Below, piece after piece: positions 1 through 8,432 of a stretch of DNA of 64,000 nucleotides. The stretch comes from Mycobacteriales bacterium (lineage in GTDB: Bacteria > Actinomycetota > Actinomycetes > BP-191). Within the stretch, counting starts at the first letter, position 1; every line of letters starts with the position of its first letter. The translations under genes and the position numbers were made by a program. The DNA lies in NCBI GenBank assembly GCA_035714365.1, contig DASTMB010000041.1, positions 1 through 64,000 on the forward strand. The letters run 5' to 3'. A model generated the notes under the pieces. It searched no databases. It was not told where the DNA came from and saw nothing but the letters and a program-made list of their open reading frames with translations.

Positions 1-2
1 CG

Positions 3-299
3 GCGTTGCACGTCGACTCGCTCGACCTGCCCGTGGGCGAGGACGACGACGAGGGCGGGCGCGACCTGCCGGTCGACGAGCACGGCTACGCGATGGTCGA
101 CGAGCGGTCGTGGCTGGTGCCGGCGCTGCGTTCGCTCTCCGAGCGGGACCGCACGATCCTGCGGCTGCGGTTCTTCGACGGGCTGGCGCAGTCGGCGATC
201 GCGACGCGCGTCGGCGTCAGCCAGATGCACGTCTCCCGGCTGCTGGCGCGTTCGCTCGCGGTGCTGCGGGCCGCCGCCCCGGTGGAGGAGGCCGGCTAG
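3..299 (+). CDS. RNA polymerase sigma factor, SigB/SigF-like, C-terminal part (5' end outside window)
   Basis: The reading frame is open from the window edge, so only the last 98 codons are present. The visible part carries a sigma-70 region 4 helix-turn-helix: LSERDRTILRLRFFDGL followed by SAIATRVGVSQMHVSRLL, the pattern of the alternative SigB/SigF/SigG group, which binds the -35 element. The N-terminal regions 2 and 3 and any anti-sigma partner lie upstream and cannot be judged. Its TAG stop shares the four bases CTAG (296-299) with the stop of the convergent hydrolase gene. The assignment to the sigma-70 family is firm; the subgroup is inferred from region 4 only. Confidence 0.85.
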   Translation, partial: ALHVDSLDLPVGEDDDEGGRDLPVDEHGYAMVDERSWLVPALRSLSERDRTILRLRFFDGLAQSAIATRVGVSQMHVSRLLARSLAVLRAAAPVEEAG

Positions 300-2467
300 T
301 CCGCGGGCGCGAGCGGCGTGGCCAGGCAGGGCGCGCCGCCGCAGACGTCGACGAACGCCCCGTCCACCGCGAGGAACGCCGCCTTCTGGTCGCGCGCGGC
401 CCGCGTCGAGCGCGGGTCGCTGTGCGGGTCGCCGTGCACCGTCGACGCCGTCGGCGGGGTGTTCGTCGTCGTCGGGGTGTCCGAGCCGGAGTCCCAGTAG
501 ACGAACGCCGAGCCGCCCCACGGGTACGCCGGCGCCGCCGGGATGCCCCACGACGGGTCCACCGACCAGTGGCGGCCGGGCCGCAGGTAGCCGGCGTTGG
601 TGACCGCGCCGATGGTGCGCGCCTCGGCCTCGGCGGCGACGTTGGCGACCTGGTGGTCGCCGAACGCCACGTGCATCAGCACCTGGTGCGCCGGCGTGCC
701 GGGCAGCGGGTCGCTCGTCATGTGGTGCGCGTAGCCGTTCGCCTCGGCGCGGTCCCACAGCATCTGGATCAGGCCGAACGCCAGCTCCCGGTCCAGCTCG
801 CTCGGGTAGGCGGCGTTGAACACCGACTCGTACGTCGCGAAGTCGACCGACCGGTCGAGCAGCGTCGAGTAGTTCATGGCGGGGACGCCGAGGACGCCGC
901 GCGTGACGTCCTGCGCGACCGCCATCAGGGCGCCGCCAATGATGCCGCCCTGGCTGTTGCCGTCGTAGAAGACGGCGCGGGTGTCGAGGACGCTGGTGCC
1001 GCCGGGGCTCTGGAACGCCGGGTCGCTCGCGAAGCCGGTCTTCATCGCCCGGGCGAGGAACAGGAAGTTCAGCATCCCCTGCTGCACCCGGTCGGCGAGC
1101 GTCGGGAAGTTGCTCATGTCGGCGAGGATCGTCGCGACGTTCGGGACGTCCTCGGTGGCCATGCCGATCCAGTCGGTGGCGCAGAACACGAAGTCGTTCT
1201 CCTGCGCCATCTTCTGCACGTTGCCGGCGCCGACCTCGCTCTGGCCGCCGAGCAGGCCGTGGCCGTAGAGCGACAGCCGCGCGGGCCGCACGTCGGCCGG
1301 CGAGGCGGCGTTGACGCCGCTGGACCGCGGGATCTTGCAGGTGAACGTCGCGTCCTGCGTGGCCACGCCGCCGAGGCGGGTGGGCAGGCCGTCGGTGGAG
1401 CCGGCGTAGTTGAAGCGCGCGCCCGGCAGGCCGCCGTTGGTGAGGTAGCTGGGCACGGTGATCTTGCCGGTGACGGTGCGGGCGATCCGGTCGGTCGGGG
1501 CGCCGTTGGTGACGCTGTCGACGGTGAACGCCGGGCTGTTGCCGCCGAGCGAGGCGAACGCGTCGTCGCGGATGTGCAGCATCCGCTCGGTGAGGTTGCG
1601 CTCGCTCGCGATGGTGAACGTCCAGGCGAGGTACAGGTCCTTGAGGTCGACGCCGCCCTTGAGCAGCGGGCCCCACACCGGGTCGGCCTGCACGCCCTTC
1701 TTCGCCGCCTTGTCGCGGCTACGGAATCGGCTCACCGCGTCGTCGCGGCGGGCGCGGAACACGTCGTTCGGGGCGATCGTCGCGCCGGTCGCCGTCTTGA
1801 GCCGGCGGAACGCCACGACGTAGCGGGTGGCCTCGTCGAAGTTCACGGCCGGCCGCACGATGAGCACCGGCTGCTCGCCCGCGGTCGGGTTCGCGTCGAG
1901 CTCGGCGAAGTACGGGTGCCGCGCGCCGGTGCGCGTGTTGATGAGCACGATCGGCGCGTCCGGGTCGAGGCTGCGCGCCAGGTCGGTCAGCGGCGCGGCG
2001 CCGGTGACGCCGAGGTCGACGCCCGGCACGACCGTGAGGACCGGGCTGCCGGGCGAGAAGCCGTCGTTGCGGTTCCACTCGGTCGGGTCGATCGGCTTGC
2101 CGGCGGCGTTGCGCGGCATCGCGAGCGGGCTGAGGCTCACCCGCCGCCCGGTGGCGGTCGTCGGGTCGGCGACGGTGAAGAAGTCGTTCGGGAACGGCAG
2201 CAGGCAGGCCGCGTGGTCGGTCGGGTCGCACAGCCCCGCCTGCTCCAGCGCCGCGTCGGTCGCGGTGCGCGCCGCGTCGCGCGGCCCCACGGTCGGCTCC
2301 TCGGCCCCCGCGACCGTGCGCCCGGCGAGCGGCCCCACGCAGAGCGCGAAGTCGACCGGGTCCGTCTCGGACAGGCACCTCGCCGGGTCGTCGGCGGCGT
2401 GCGTGAGCGGCGCGGCGCCCAGCACGAGGGCGGCGGCGAGCAGGGCGCGGAGGGCGGGGCGGCGCAA
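296..2467 (-). CDS. Secreted alpha/beta-hydrolase-like (lipase-type) protein
   Basis: A 723-residue protein. I chose the TTG start at 2467 because it has a GAGGAG ribosome site just upstream and is followed directly by a signal peptide (LRRPALRALLAAALVLG, cleavage near THAADD); the frame is open further upstream to 2647 without a better signal. The body starts with a CLLPFPNDFFT segment often seen at the start of secreted bacterial lipase-like proteins. It later contains LSLYGHGLLGG and YDGNSQGGIIGG, the latter a G-N-S-Q-G nucleophile elbow. This suggests an exported serine hydrolase; the substrate is unknown. Four cysteines near the N-terminus and others in the body could form disulfides. 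It is transcribed divergently from the DUF1800 gene. Confidence 0.7.
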   Translation of the reverse strand: MRRPALRALLAAALVLGAAPLTHAADDPARCLSETDPVDFALCVGPLAGRTVAGAEEPTVGPRDAARTATDAALEQAGLCDPTDHAACLLPFPNDFFTVADPTTATGRRVSLSPLAMPRNAAGKPIDPTEWNRNDGFSPGSPVLTVVPGVDLGVTGAAPLTDLARSLDPDAPIVLINTRTGARHPYFAELDANPTAGEQPVLIVRPAVNFDEATRYVVAFRRLKTATGATIAPNDVFRARRDDAVSRFRSRDKAAKKGVQADPVWGPLLKGGVDLKDLYLAWTFTIASERNLTERMLHIRDDAFASLGGNSPAFTVDSVTNGAPTDRIARTVTGKITVPSYLTNGGLPGARFNYAGSTDGLPTRLGGVATQDATFTCKIPRSSGVNAASPADVRPARLSLYGHGLLGGQSEVGAGNVQKMAQENDFVFCATDWIGMATEDVPNVATILADMSNFPTLADRVQQGMLNFLFLARAMKTGFASDPAFQSPGGTSVLDTRAVFYDGNSQGGIIGGALMAVAQDVTRGVLGVPAMNYSTLLDRSVDFATYESVFNAAYPSELDRELAFGLIQMLWDRAEANGYAHHMTSDPLPGTPAHQVLMHVAFGDHQVANVAAEAEARTIGAVTNAGYLRPGRHWSVDPSWGIPAAPAYPWGGSAFVYWDSGSDTPTTTNTPPTASTVHGDPHSDPRSTRAARDQKAAFLAVDGAFVDVCGGAPCLATPLAPAD

Positions 2468-2664
2468 GGAGGCTCCTCGGAACGGCACGAAGGACGCCTG
2501 GCGGCAGGGGCGCGCGGGCGGGGAGGGGTGCTCCCAGGTGTTCGACGCGGGGCGCCCCGGCTCCTCTCGCCCTGACCCCGGAGGAAGAAGCAGGTGGCGG
2601 GAGCGAGACGTTCCGGCGGCTGCCACGTCACCACGGTGACGGGGCACTCGGACGAGGAGGGGCC

Positions 2665-4056
2665 GTGGCCGACCTTGCCACGCGGCAGGACATCGCCCGG
2701 CTGTTCGGGCGCGCGGCGTTCGGCGCGACCGGCGCCGACCACGACAGGTGGGTCGGCAAGCCGTATGCCGACGCCGTCGACAGCCTGTTCCCGCCGGCGG
2801 GCTCCGACCCGCTCGCGCGGGCCGTGCAGGCGGACGAGGCGATGCGCCTCTACACCGCCAACAACTACCTCAACGACGTCTACGGCGCCGGCCGCTGGTG
2901 GCTGGAGCGGATGCGCACGACGCCGTACCCGCTCGAGGAGCGGATGACGTTCTTCTGGCACGACCACTTCGCGACGGCGTACACCGGCGACCCGGACATC
3001 GCGTCGATCCTCCAGCAGAACCAGACGCTGCGGCAGTACGCGCTCGGCTCGTTCCGCGACCTCGCGAACGCGATGCTGGTCGACCCCGCGATGCTCGTCT
3101 GGCTCAACGGCATCAACAACCACGTCGCGGGCGTCAACGAGAACCTCGCCCGCGAGTTCTTCGAGCTGTTCACGCTCGGCACCGTCCCGCAGGTCTACAC
3201 GGAGACCGACATCCGCCAGGCCGCGCGGGTGCTCACCGGCTGGACGGTCAACCCGACGCTGCACAGCTCGGCGTTCACCGAGGCGCGGCACGACCTGACC
3301 CGCAAGACGGTGCTCGGCCGCTCGATCGGCGGCTGGGCGGCGGGCGACCCGCGGCACGCCACGGAGTACCGCGAGCTGACCGAGGCGGCGCTCGCGCACG
3401 ACCACGGCAAGACCGTGTCGCAGTTCCTCGCCTACCGGCTGGTGCTCCAGTTCGGCTACGTGCCCGACGTCACGAACCTCGCCGGCGACCCGCTCGTGCA
3501 GGACGTCGCCTGGGCGATCCGCGCCGGCGACGCGTGGGACCTGCGCAAGGGCGTCCGCACCATGCTGCTGCACCCGAAGTGGCGCTACGCCGACGCGAGC
3601 GCCGGGCGCCAGCTCGTCCGCTCGCCCGTCGAGGTCGCCGTGCACGCCGCCAAGGTCCTCGGCGTGCCGCTCGACGCGGCGTTCGGGACGTTCACGACGA
3701 ACGAGATCGTGCTCCAGACCGCGCACGCCGGGCAGCAGCCGTTCCTCCCGCCGAACGTCGGCGGCTGGCCGAACGGCCTCGGCTGGCTGTCGCAGACCAC
3801 GACGCTCGGCCGGTACGACCTGCTCTACGTGGTGTGGCTCGCGTACCTGAACCAGCAACGCCACCAGGTCGCGCCGCCGCCACCGTCGGCGGACCTCGCG
3901 TACTGGGCGTGGTTCATGGGCCTCGCCGGCTTCTCCACCAGCACGACGTTGCGGCTGCGCGAGTACCTCGCCGCCCCCGGCACCACGGCCGAGCTCGACA
4001 AGCAGGCCGGCATGTTCGTCCTCGCGGGCAGCAGCCCGGACTGGCAGGTGATGTAG
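2665..4056 (+). CDS. DUF1800 family protein
   Basis: 463 residues, starting at a GTG preceded by GAGGAGG. It matches the DUF1800 family through the early RLFGRAAFGATG-like segment, the EERMTFFWHDHFAT block, the NENLAREFFELFTLG block, the VLTGW motif and the PPNVGGWPNG block, all in the usual order. The biochemical role of the family is not established. DUF1800 genes are nearly always followed by a DUF1501 gene, as here: the next start codon touches this stop codon, so the two are co-translated. No obvious signal peptide is present, in contrast to the Tat-type partner, so joint export by the partner is conceivable (inference). Confidence 0.88.
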   Translation: MADLATRQDIARLFGRAAFGATGADHDRWVGKPYADAVDSLFPPAGSDPLARAVQADEAMRLYTANNYLNDVYGAGRWWLERMRTTPYPLEERMTFFWHDHFATAYTGDPDIASILQQNQTLRQYALGSFRDLANAMLVDPAMLVWLNGINNHVAGVNENLAREFFELFTLGTVPQVYTETDIRQAARVLTGWTVNPTLHSSAFTEARHDLTRKTVLGRSIGGWAAGDPRHATEYRELTEAALAHDHGKTVSQFLAYRLVLQFGYVPDVTNLAGDPLVQDVAWAIRAGDAWDLRKGVRTMLLHPKWRYADASAGRQLVRSPVEVAVHAAKVLGVPLDAAFGTFTTNEIVLQTAHAGQQPFLPPNVGGWPNGLGWLSQTTTLGRYDLLYVVWLAYLNQQRHQVAPPPPSADLAYWAWFMGLAGFSTSTTLRLREYLAAPGTTAELDKQAGMFVLAGSSPDWQVM

Positions 4057-5457
4057 GTGACGGTCACCCGGCGCACGTTCATCAAGGGGGCGGGTGCCGC
4101 CGCGGGCGTGCTGACGCTCTCGCCGTGGCTCACCGGCCTCGCCTCCGGCGTGGTCGACCCGCGCACCCGGACCCGCCGCCGCCTCGTCGTCATCGACCTC
4201 GGCGGCGGCAACGACGGCCTCAACACCGTCGTCCCGCGCACCGGCTCCAACCGGCAGGTCTACACGCAGGTCCGCCCCACCATCCAGCAGTCCGTGGGCT
4301 CGTTGCTGCCGCTCGACCGGGGCGGCCGCGACGACGGCAGCGTCGGCTTCCACGGCTCGCTCAAGGCGCTGCACCAGCTCTACCGCGAGGACCGGGTCGC
4401 CGTCGTGCAGGGCGTCGACTACCCGAACCACAACTACTCGCACTTCACCTCGAACGACATCTGGCAGGCCGGCAACCCCGACAACATCGCCGACGCCGGC
4501 TGGATCGGCCGCCACCTCGACCGCTGCGGCGTGCCCGTCGGCGAGCTGCGCGCGGTCGGCATCGGCGGGTCGTTCGCGCACGCGCTGCGCGGCCGCGTCC
4601 ACTCCGGCGCGCAGGTCGACTCGTTCGCGGCGACGCACTTCCTCGACGGCGACACGCCCGTCGCGCGCGCCCGCCACGACGTGTACGGCCGGTTCGCGCA
4701 GCACGCGGCCACCGAGCCGGTGCGGGCGTCGTACGGCGCCATGTGCGGCGGCGTCGTCGACCTCGACACCGCGACCCGCGGGCTCTCCTCCCCGACCTCC
4801 GGCAGCGTGCTCGCCGACCAGATGCTCACCGCGCGGACGCTGCTCGAGCACGACCTCGGCGTCGAGGTCGTCTTCGTCTCCACCGGCGGCTACGACACGC
4901 ACGCGAACCAGCTCACGACGCAGCAGTCGCTGCTCGCCGACCTCGACCAGGCGCTGGAGGCGTTCTTCTACGGCACCAAGGCCGGCGTCCCCATCACCGT
5001 CGGCGGCGTCGCCGGCAACGGCCTCCCCGCGCCCGTCGGCACGCCCACCGTGCCGGGCACGCCGATCGGCCCGCTGTCCGGCGACGTCGCCGCCGGCACG
5101 CTGGTGATGACGTTCAGCGAGTTCGGCCGCCGCATCGGCGAGAACGCCTCCGGCACCGACCACGGCGCCGCCGCGCCGATGCTCATGGTCGGGCCGCCGC
5201 CGCCCGCGCCCGGCACCGGCGTCCCCGCCCTGGTGCCCGGCCTGCACGGCGACCACCCGGACATGGGCTCGCCCGCGCTGCCCGCCGACAACCTCGGCAT
5301 GACCACCGACCTGCGCTCGGTCTACCAGGCCGTGCTCACCAAGTGGATCAACGACCCGGCGAGCGAGCGGCCGGACGAGGGCGACCCGGCGTTCCGCCTG
5401 TCCGGGCCGTCGGTCGAGTCGGACGGGTCGCTCGCGGGGCTGTTCGCGACGGCCTGA
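4057..5457 (+). CDS. DUF1501 family protein with Tat signal
   Basis: 466 residues, GTG start directly after the TAG of the DUF1800 gene. The N-terminus TVTRRTFIKGAGAAAGVL is a clear twin-arginine signal, implying folding in the cytoplasm and export. Family landmarks are LVVIDLGGGNDGLNTVVP, YPNHNYSHFTSNDIWQ, STGGYDTHANQ and FSEFGRRIGENASGTDHG. These residues resemble metal-binding positions of the alkaline-phosphatase/sulfatase fold to which DUF1501 proteins are related, but no activity is proven. With DUF1800 it forms the widespread two-gene cassette of unknown, probably cell-surface, function. Confidence 0.88.
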   Translation: MTVTRRTFIKGAGAAAGVLTLSPWLTGLASGVVDPRTRTRRRLVVIDLGGGNDGLNTVVPRTGSNRQVYTQVRPTIQQSVGSLLPLDRGGRDDGSVGFHGSLKALHQLYREDRVAVVQGVDYPNHNYSHFTSNDIWQAGNPDNIADAGWIGRHLDRCGVPVGELRAVGIGGSFAHALRGRVHSGAQVDSFAATHFLDGDTPVARARHDVYGRFAQHAATEPVRASYGAMCGGVVDLDTATRGLSSPTSGSVLADQMLTARTLLEHDLGVEVVFVSTGGYDTHANQLTTQQSLLADLDQALEAFFYGTKAGVPITVGGVAGNGLPAPVGTPTVPGTPIGPLSGDVAAGTLVMTFSEFGRRIGENASGTDHGAAAPMLMVGPPPPAPGTGVPALVPGLHGDHPDMGSPALPADNLGMTTDLRSVYQAVLTKWINDPASERPDEGDPAFRLSGPSVESDGSLAGLFATA

Positions 5458-5553
5458 CCAACCCCCCTTGAGAGGTCTCCCCGACCGGCGTTCACTCGGC
5501 GTCGTTCGCGGCATTCGTCGCGAACGTCCCGAACGTCCGAGGGGGGACCGTTC

Positions 5554-7098
5554 ATGTCCGTTCCGCGTTCCGCGGGGTGGCGCCTCGCCGCCGCGCTCAC
5601 CAGTGCCGTCGTGGCCGCCGGTGGCGCCGTCGCCGGCCACGTCACCGCCACCGCCACCGCGCCGTTGCACGGCGCACCCACCGTCGTCGCCGTCGTCGAG
5701 CCGGGCGGGTTCAACCCGTACCACCTCGACTTCGCCGCCTCGCTGCACCCGTGGGCGGGTGGGGACCCGTCCGACGACCTGCCGCTGACCAGCGACCCGG
5801 CGACGTACATCGCCGGCTACCCGAGCGGCGCCACCGCGCTGAACATCACCCTGCCCACGTCGGGCAGCGACGACGTCAACGCGCTGCACGCCGCCGACGC
5901 GGCCGCGTGGGCGGCCGTGCCGAACTCCACGTCGACCACGTCGCCGAGCCTGTACTACATCCCGGGCACCAAGGTCATCGGCGCCGTGCGGTTCGACAGC
6001 GCGGGGCTGTGGGCCGGCAACGACGCGCACGGCACCCACTCCGCCGCCAGCGCCGTCGGCAACATCCACGGCACCTGCCCCGAGTGCCTCGTGGTCCTCG
6101 TCGCGGGGACGGGCGGCCTCGAGTGGGCGCAGCGGCAGCCGTGGATCGACGTCGTGACGAACTCGTACGAGTCGACGCGCCAGCACGGCAACGAGTACGT
6201 CCGACCGGGCCTGGTGCAGGGCATCTACACCCAGCGGTCCGTCGTCGAGGCCGGGCAGTCGGTCCTGTGGTCCGCCGGCAACGGCGTCGTGAACTCGCTG
6301 TACGACGTGCCGCAGCTCACCTACGTCTCCGGCCAGCGCGGACCGGACTGGGTCATCACCGTCGGCGGCACGAGGAACGGCAACCCGCTGCCCGGCACCG
6401 GACGGCCGGCGGACATCGCCGCCGAGGCCGAGTCGTACCCGTCGACCGGCGGCACGACCGCCAACGGCACCGGCACGCACAGCGGCACCTCCAACGCGGC
6501 GCCCGTCGTCGCGGGCGCGCTCGGCACCGTCATCCAGCGGGGCCGCGACGCGCTCGGCGACACCACCGGCGGGCACAGCGCCGGTGTCGTCGCGTCCGGC
6601 ACCGCCGTCACCTGCGGCAGCGCGGACCCGGCCTGCCCGCTCGGCGACGGCGTGCTGACCCGCCAGGAGGCGGAGAACACGCTGTTCCACACCGTCACCC
6701 CCGGCACCCAGCCGGAGGACCTCGCGCCGGTGCCCGTCCCCGCCCGCACCGTCGGCCCGGCCGTCCCCGACGTCCCGACGCTGCCGGCGCCGCGGGCGGC
6801 GTACCTCTACGTCGGCCACGGCGTCGTGCACGGCCGGGAGAAGCCGGCCGCGATGGCGGCCGAGCAGGCGCGGGCGGCCGACGCGTTGCGCGGCCTGGTC
6901 GCCGTCCAGCGACCGTACGGCGAGAAGGCGTGGATGACCGCCGACTCGCGGTGCCGCCAGCTCGTCTGGGGGTCGTGGGGCGAGGGGTACTTCACCGGCA
7001 CGCTCGATGACGACGGCTCCTCCGCCCTCGCCACCGCGTGGAACACGTGGTGCACGCCGGAGACCGCCGCGCAGCTCCGCGAGGCGAGCACGCTCTGA
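5554..7098 (+). CDS. Secreted subtilisin-like (S8) protein with Glu at the Asp position
   Basis: 514 residues; ATG with a GAGGGGGG ribosome site. A hydrophobic N-terminus (residues 8-38) looks like a signal peptide. The S8 fold is recognisable: strand APTVVAVVEPGGFNPYHLDF at 42-60, NDAHGTHSAAS with the histidine at 159, LWSAGNG with the oxyanion asparagine at 243, and HSGTSNAAPVVAGA with the nucleophile serine at 313. At the first triad position the usual Asp (V-A-V-V-D-T-G) is Glu49. So it is either a variant protease or an inactive scaffold. The C-terminal 150 residues, with two Cys pairs, show no domain I recognise. It is transcribed alone between the DUF1501 and DUF4239 genes. Confidence 0.8.
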   Translation: MSVPRSAGWRLAAALTSAVVAAGGAVAGHVTATATAPLHGAPTVVAVVEPGGFNPYHLDFAASLHPWAGGDPSDDLPLTSDPATYIAGYPSGATALNITLPTSGSDDVNALHAADAAAWAAVPNSTSTTSPSLYYIPGTKVIGAVRFDSAGLWAGNDAHGTHSAASAVGNIHGTCPECLVVLVAGTGGLEWAQRQPWIDVVTNSYESTRQHGNEYVRPGLVQGIYTQRSVVEAGQSVLWSAGNGVVNSLYDVPQLTYVSGQRGPDWVITVGGTRNGNPLPGTGRPADIAAEAESYPSTGGTTANGTGTHSGTSNAAPVVAGALGTVIQRGRDALGDTTGGHSAGVVASGTAVTCGSADPACPLGDGVLTRQEAENTLFHTVTPGTQPEDLAPVPVPARTVGPAVPDVPTLPAPRAAYLYVGHGVVHGREKPAAMAAEQARAADALRGLVAVQRPYGEKAWMTADSRCRQLVWGSWGEGYFTGTLDDDGSSALATAWNTWCTPETAAQLREASTL

Positions 7099-7188
7099 CG
7101 CGCTGACGTCCGCGGGGGCGGTGGCTCTTCCCGGGGCCGCCGCCCCCGCGGCGTACCGTGACCGCGTCGCCGAACCCGAGGGGGCCGC

Positions 7189-7974
7189 GTGGTCGAGCTG
7201 CTGCTGCGGATGCCGGGACCGCTCGCCGAGGTCCTCGTCATCGCCATCGCGGTCGCGCTGTCCCTCGCCGGGCTCGCCGTCGTCCGGCGCCGCGTCGACG
7301 TCGAGGCGTTGCGCGGCGGCAACGAGGTCGCCGGCGTCGTCTACGCCATCGTCGGCGGCATGTACGCCGTGCTGCTCGCGTTCGTCGTCGTCGCCGTGTG
7401 GGAGGACTTCGGCCACGCCGAGGGGCACGTCGAGACCGAGGTCACCGGGCTCGGCACCCTCTACCGGGACGCCGCCGTCTTCCCCGAGCCGTCCCGCACC
7501 GAGATGCGGGCCGCGCTGCGCGAGTACACCGCCAGCGTCGTCGACGACGAGTGGCCCACCATGGCGCGCGGCGAGCCCAGCCCGAAGACGCTCGCCGCGT
7601 ACGACCGCCTGTGGGCCGCCTGCTACCGCGTCGACCCCGGCGACGGTCCGCGGGCGGCGTTCTTCGAGCAGGCCGTCGACCGGATGGGCCAGGTCGGCGA
7701 GAGCCGCCGCGCCCGCGTGCTCGCCAGCCGTTCGCAGGTCCCGTCCACGCTGTGGGTGCTGCTCCTCGCCGGCGGCGCGCTCATCGTCGCGATGACGTTC
7801 GTCTTCGGCACCGAGCACGCCACCGTCCACCGCGTCTCCGTCGCCGCGCTCGCCGCCGTCGTCGCGTCCGTGCTGTTCGTCACCCTCGCGCTCGACCGGC
7901 CGTTCGGCGCGGGCATCACCCTGAGCCGGCACCCGTACCGCGAGCTGCTCGCCCAGTGGGCGGTCACGCCGTAG
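7189..7974 (+). CDS. DUF4239 (bestrophin-like) membrane protein
   Basis: 261 residues from a GTG start. It has an N-terminal membrane segment (about 12-30), then NEVAGVVYAIVGGMYAVLLA, the hallmark second segment of DUF4239 proteins, a soluble middle (about 75-185), and two C-terminal membrane segments (about 188-205 and 214-235). Family members are membrane proteins compared with bestrophin channels; their substrate is unknown. The following VOC gene starts two bases after its stop, so the pair is probably one transcript ending at the hairpin at 8383-8416. Confidence 0.75.
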   Translation: MVELLLRMPGPLAEVLVIAIAVALSLAGLAVVRRRVDVEALRGGNEVAGVVYAIVGGMYAVLLAFVVVAVWEDFGHAEGHVETEVTGLGTLYRDAAVFPEPSRTEMRAALREYTASVVDDEWPTMARGEPSPKTLAAYDRLWAACYRVDPGDGPRAAFFEQAVDRMGQVGESRRARVLASRSQVPSTLWVLLLAGGALIVAMTFVFGTEHATVHRVSVAALAAVVASVLFVTLALDRPFGAGITLSRHPYRELLAQWAVTP

Positions 7975-7976
7975 CC

Positions 7977-8363
7977 GTGTTCGCCACCCCCCAGGTCAAC
8001 GTCTACGCGACCGACGTCGCGCGCACCGCCGCGTTCTACGCGTCGCTCGGCTTCGCGGAGACGTTCCGCACGCCCGCCGCCGGCGAGCCGATCCACGTCG
8101 AGCTGACGTTGGACGGCTTCACGCTCGGTGTAGCCAGCCGTGCCTCCGCCGGCGCCGACCATGGCCTCGACCTCACGCCCGCCGGGCGCGCCATGGAGAT
8201 CGTGGTGTGGGCCGACGACGTCGACGCGGCGTTCGCGCGGCTGGTCGCCGCCGGCGCGCCGTCGCTGTCGGAGCCGCACGACTGGCTGGACGGCGCGTTG
8301 CGGGTGGCGTGGGTCGCCGACCCCGACGGCAACCCGGTCGAGCTGGTCCAGCGCACCGGCTGA
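7977..8363 (+). CDS. VOC-superfamily (glyoxalase/bleomycin-resistance-like) protein
   Basis: 128 residues when started at the GTG at 7977; an in-frame GTG at 7956, inside the upstream gene, is an alternative. The protein shows the two beta-alpha-beta-beta-beta halves of the vicinal-oxygen-chelate fold: VNVYATDVARTAAFYASLGF at the N-terminus and VVWADDVDAAFARLVAAG then WVADPDGNPVELVQ at the C-terminus. The final Glu of the second half is a typical metal ligand. The short single-domain form acts as a dimer in known members; the substrate here cannot be told from sequence. Confidence 0.8.
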   Translation: MFATPQVNVYATDVARTAAFYASLGFAETFRTPAAGEPIHVELTLDGFTLGVASRASAGADHGLDLTPAGRAMEIVVWADDVDAAFARLVAAGAPSLSEPHDWLDGALRVAWVADPDGNPVELVQRTG

Positions 8364-8382
8364 CGCTCACCGCCGACGCGCC

Positions 8383-8416
8383 GGCAGGGGCGGAGGACAG
8401 CGCCTCCGCCCCTGCC
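8383..8416. terminator. Bidirectional hairpin terminator
   Basis: A perfect 14-bp inverted repeat, GGCAGGGGCGGAGG against CCTCCGCCCCTGCC, with a 6-base loop lies between the stops of the convergent VOC gene and the giant secreted-protein gene. No T-run follows, as is common in high-GC actinobacteria. Confidence 0.75.
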
Positions 8417-8432
8417 GTTCCTCGCGAGACCG

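Noticed and set aside
2137-7932. A 1931-codon open frame on the minus strand, and similar very long frames opposite real genes (e.g. 110-2575, 2748-5471, 8505-13013)
   Set aside because: They are antisense or frame shadows produced by high GC and few stop codons; their translations are Arg/Ala/Gly-rich low complexity without domains, while the other strand encodes recognisable proteins.
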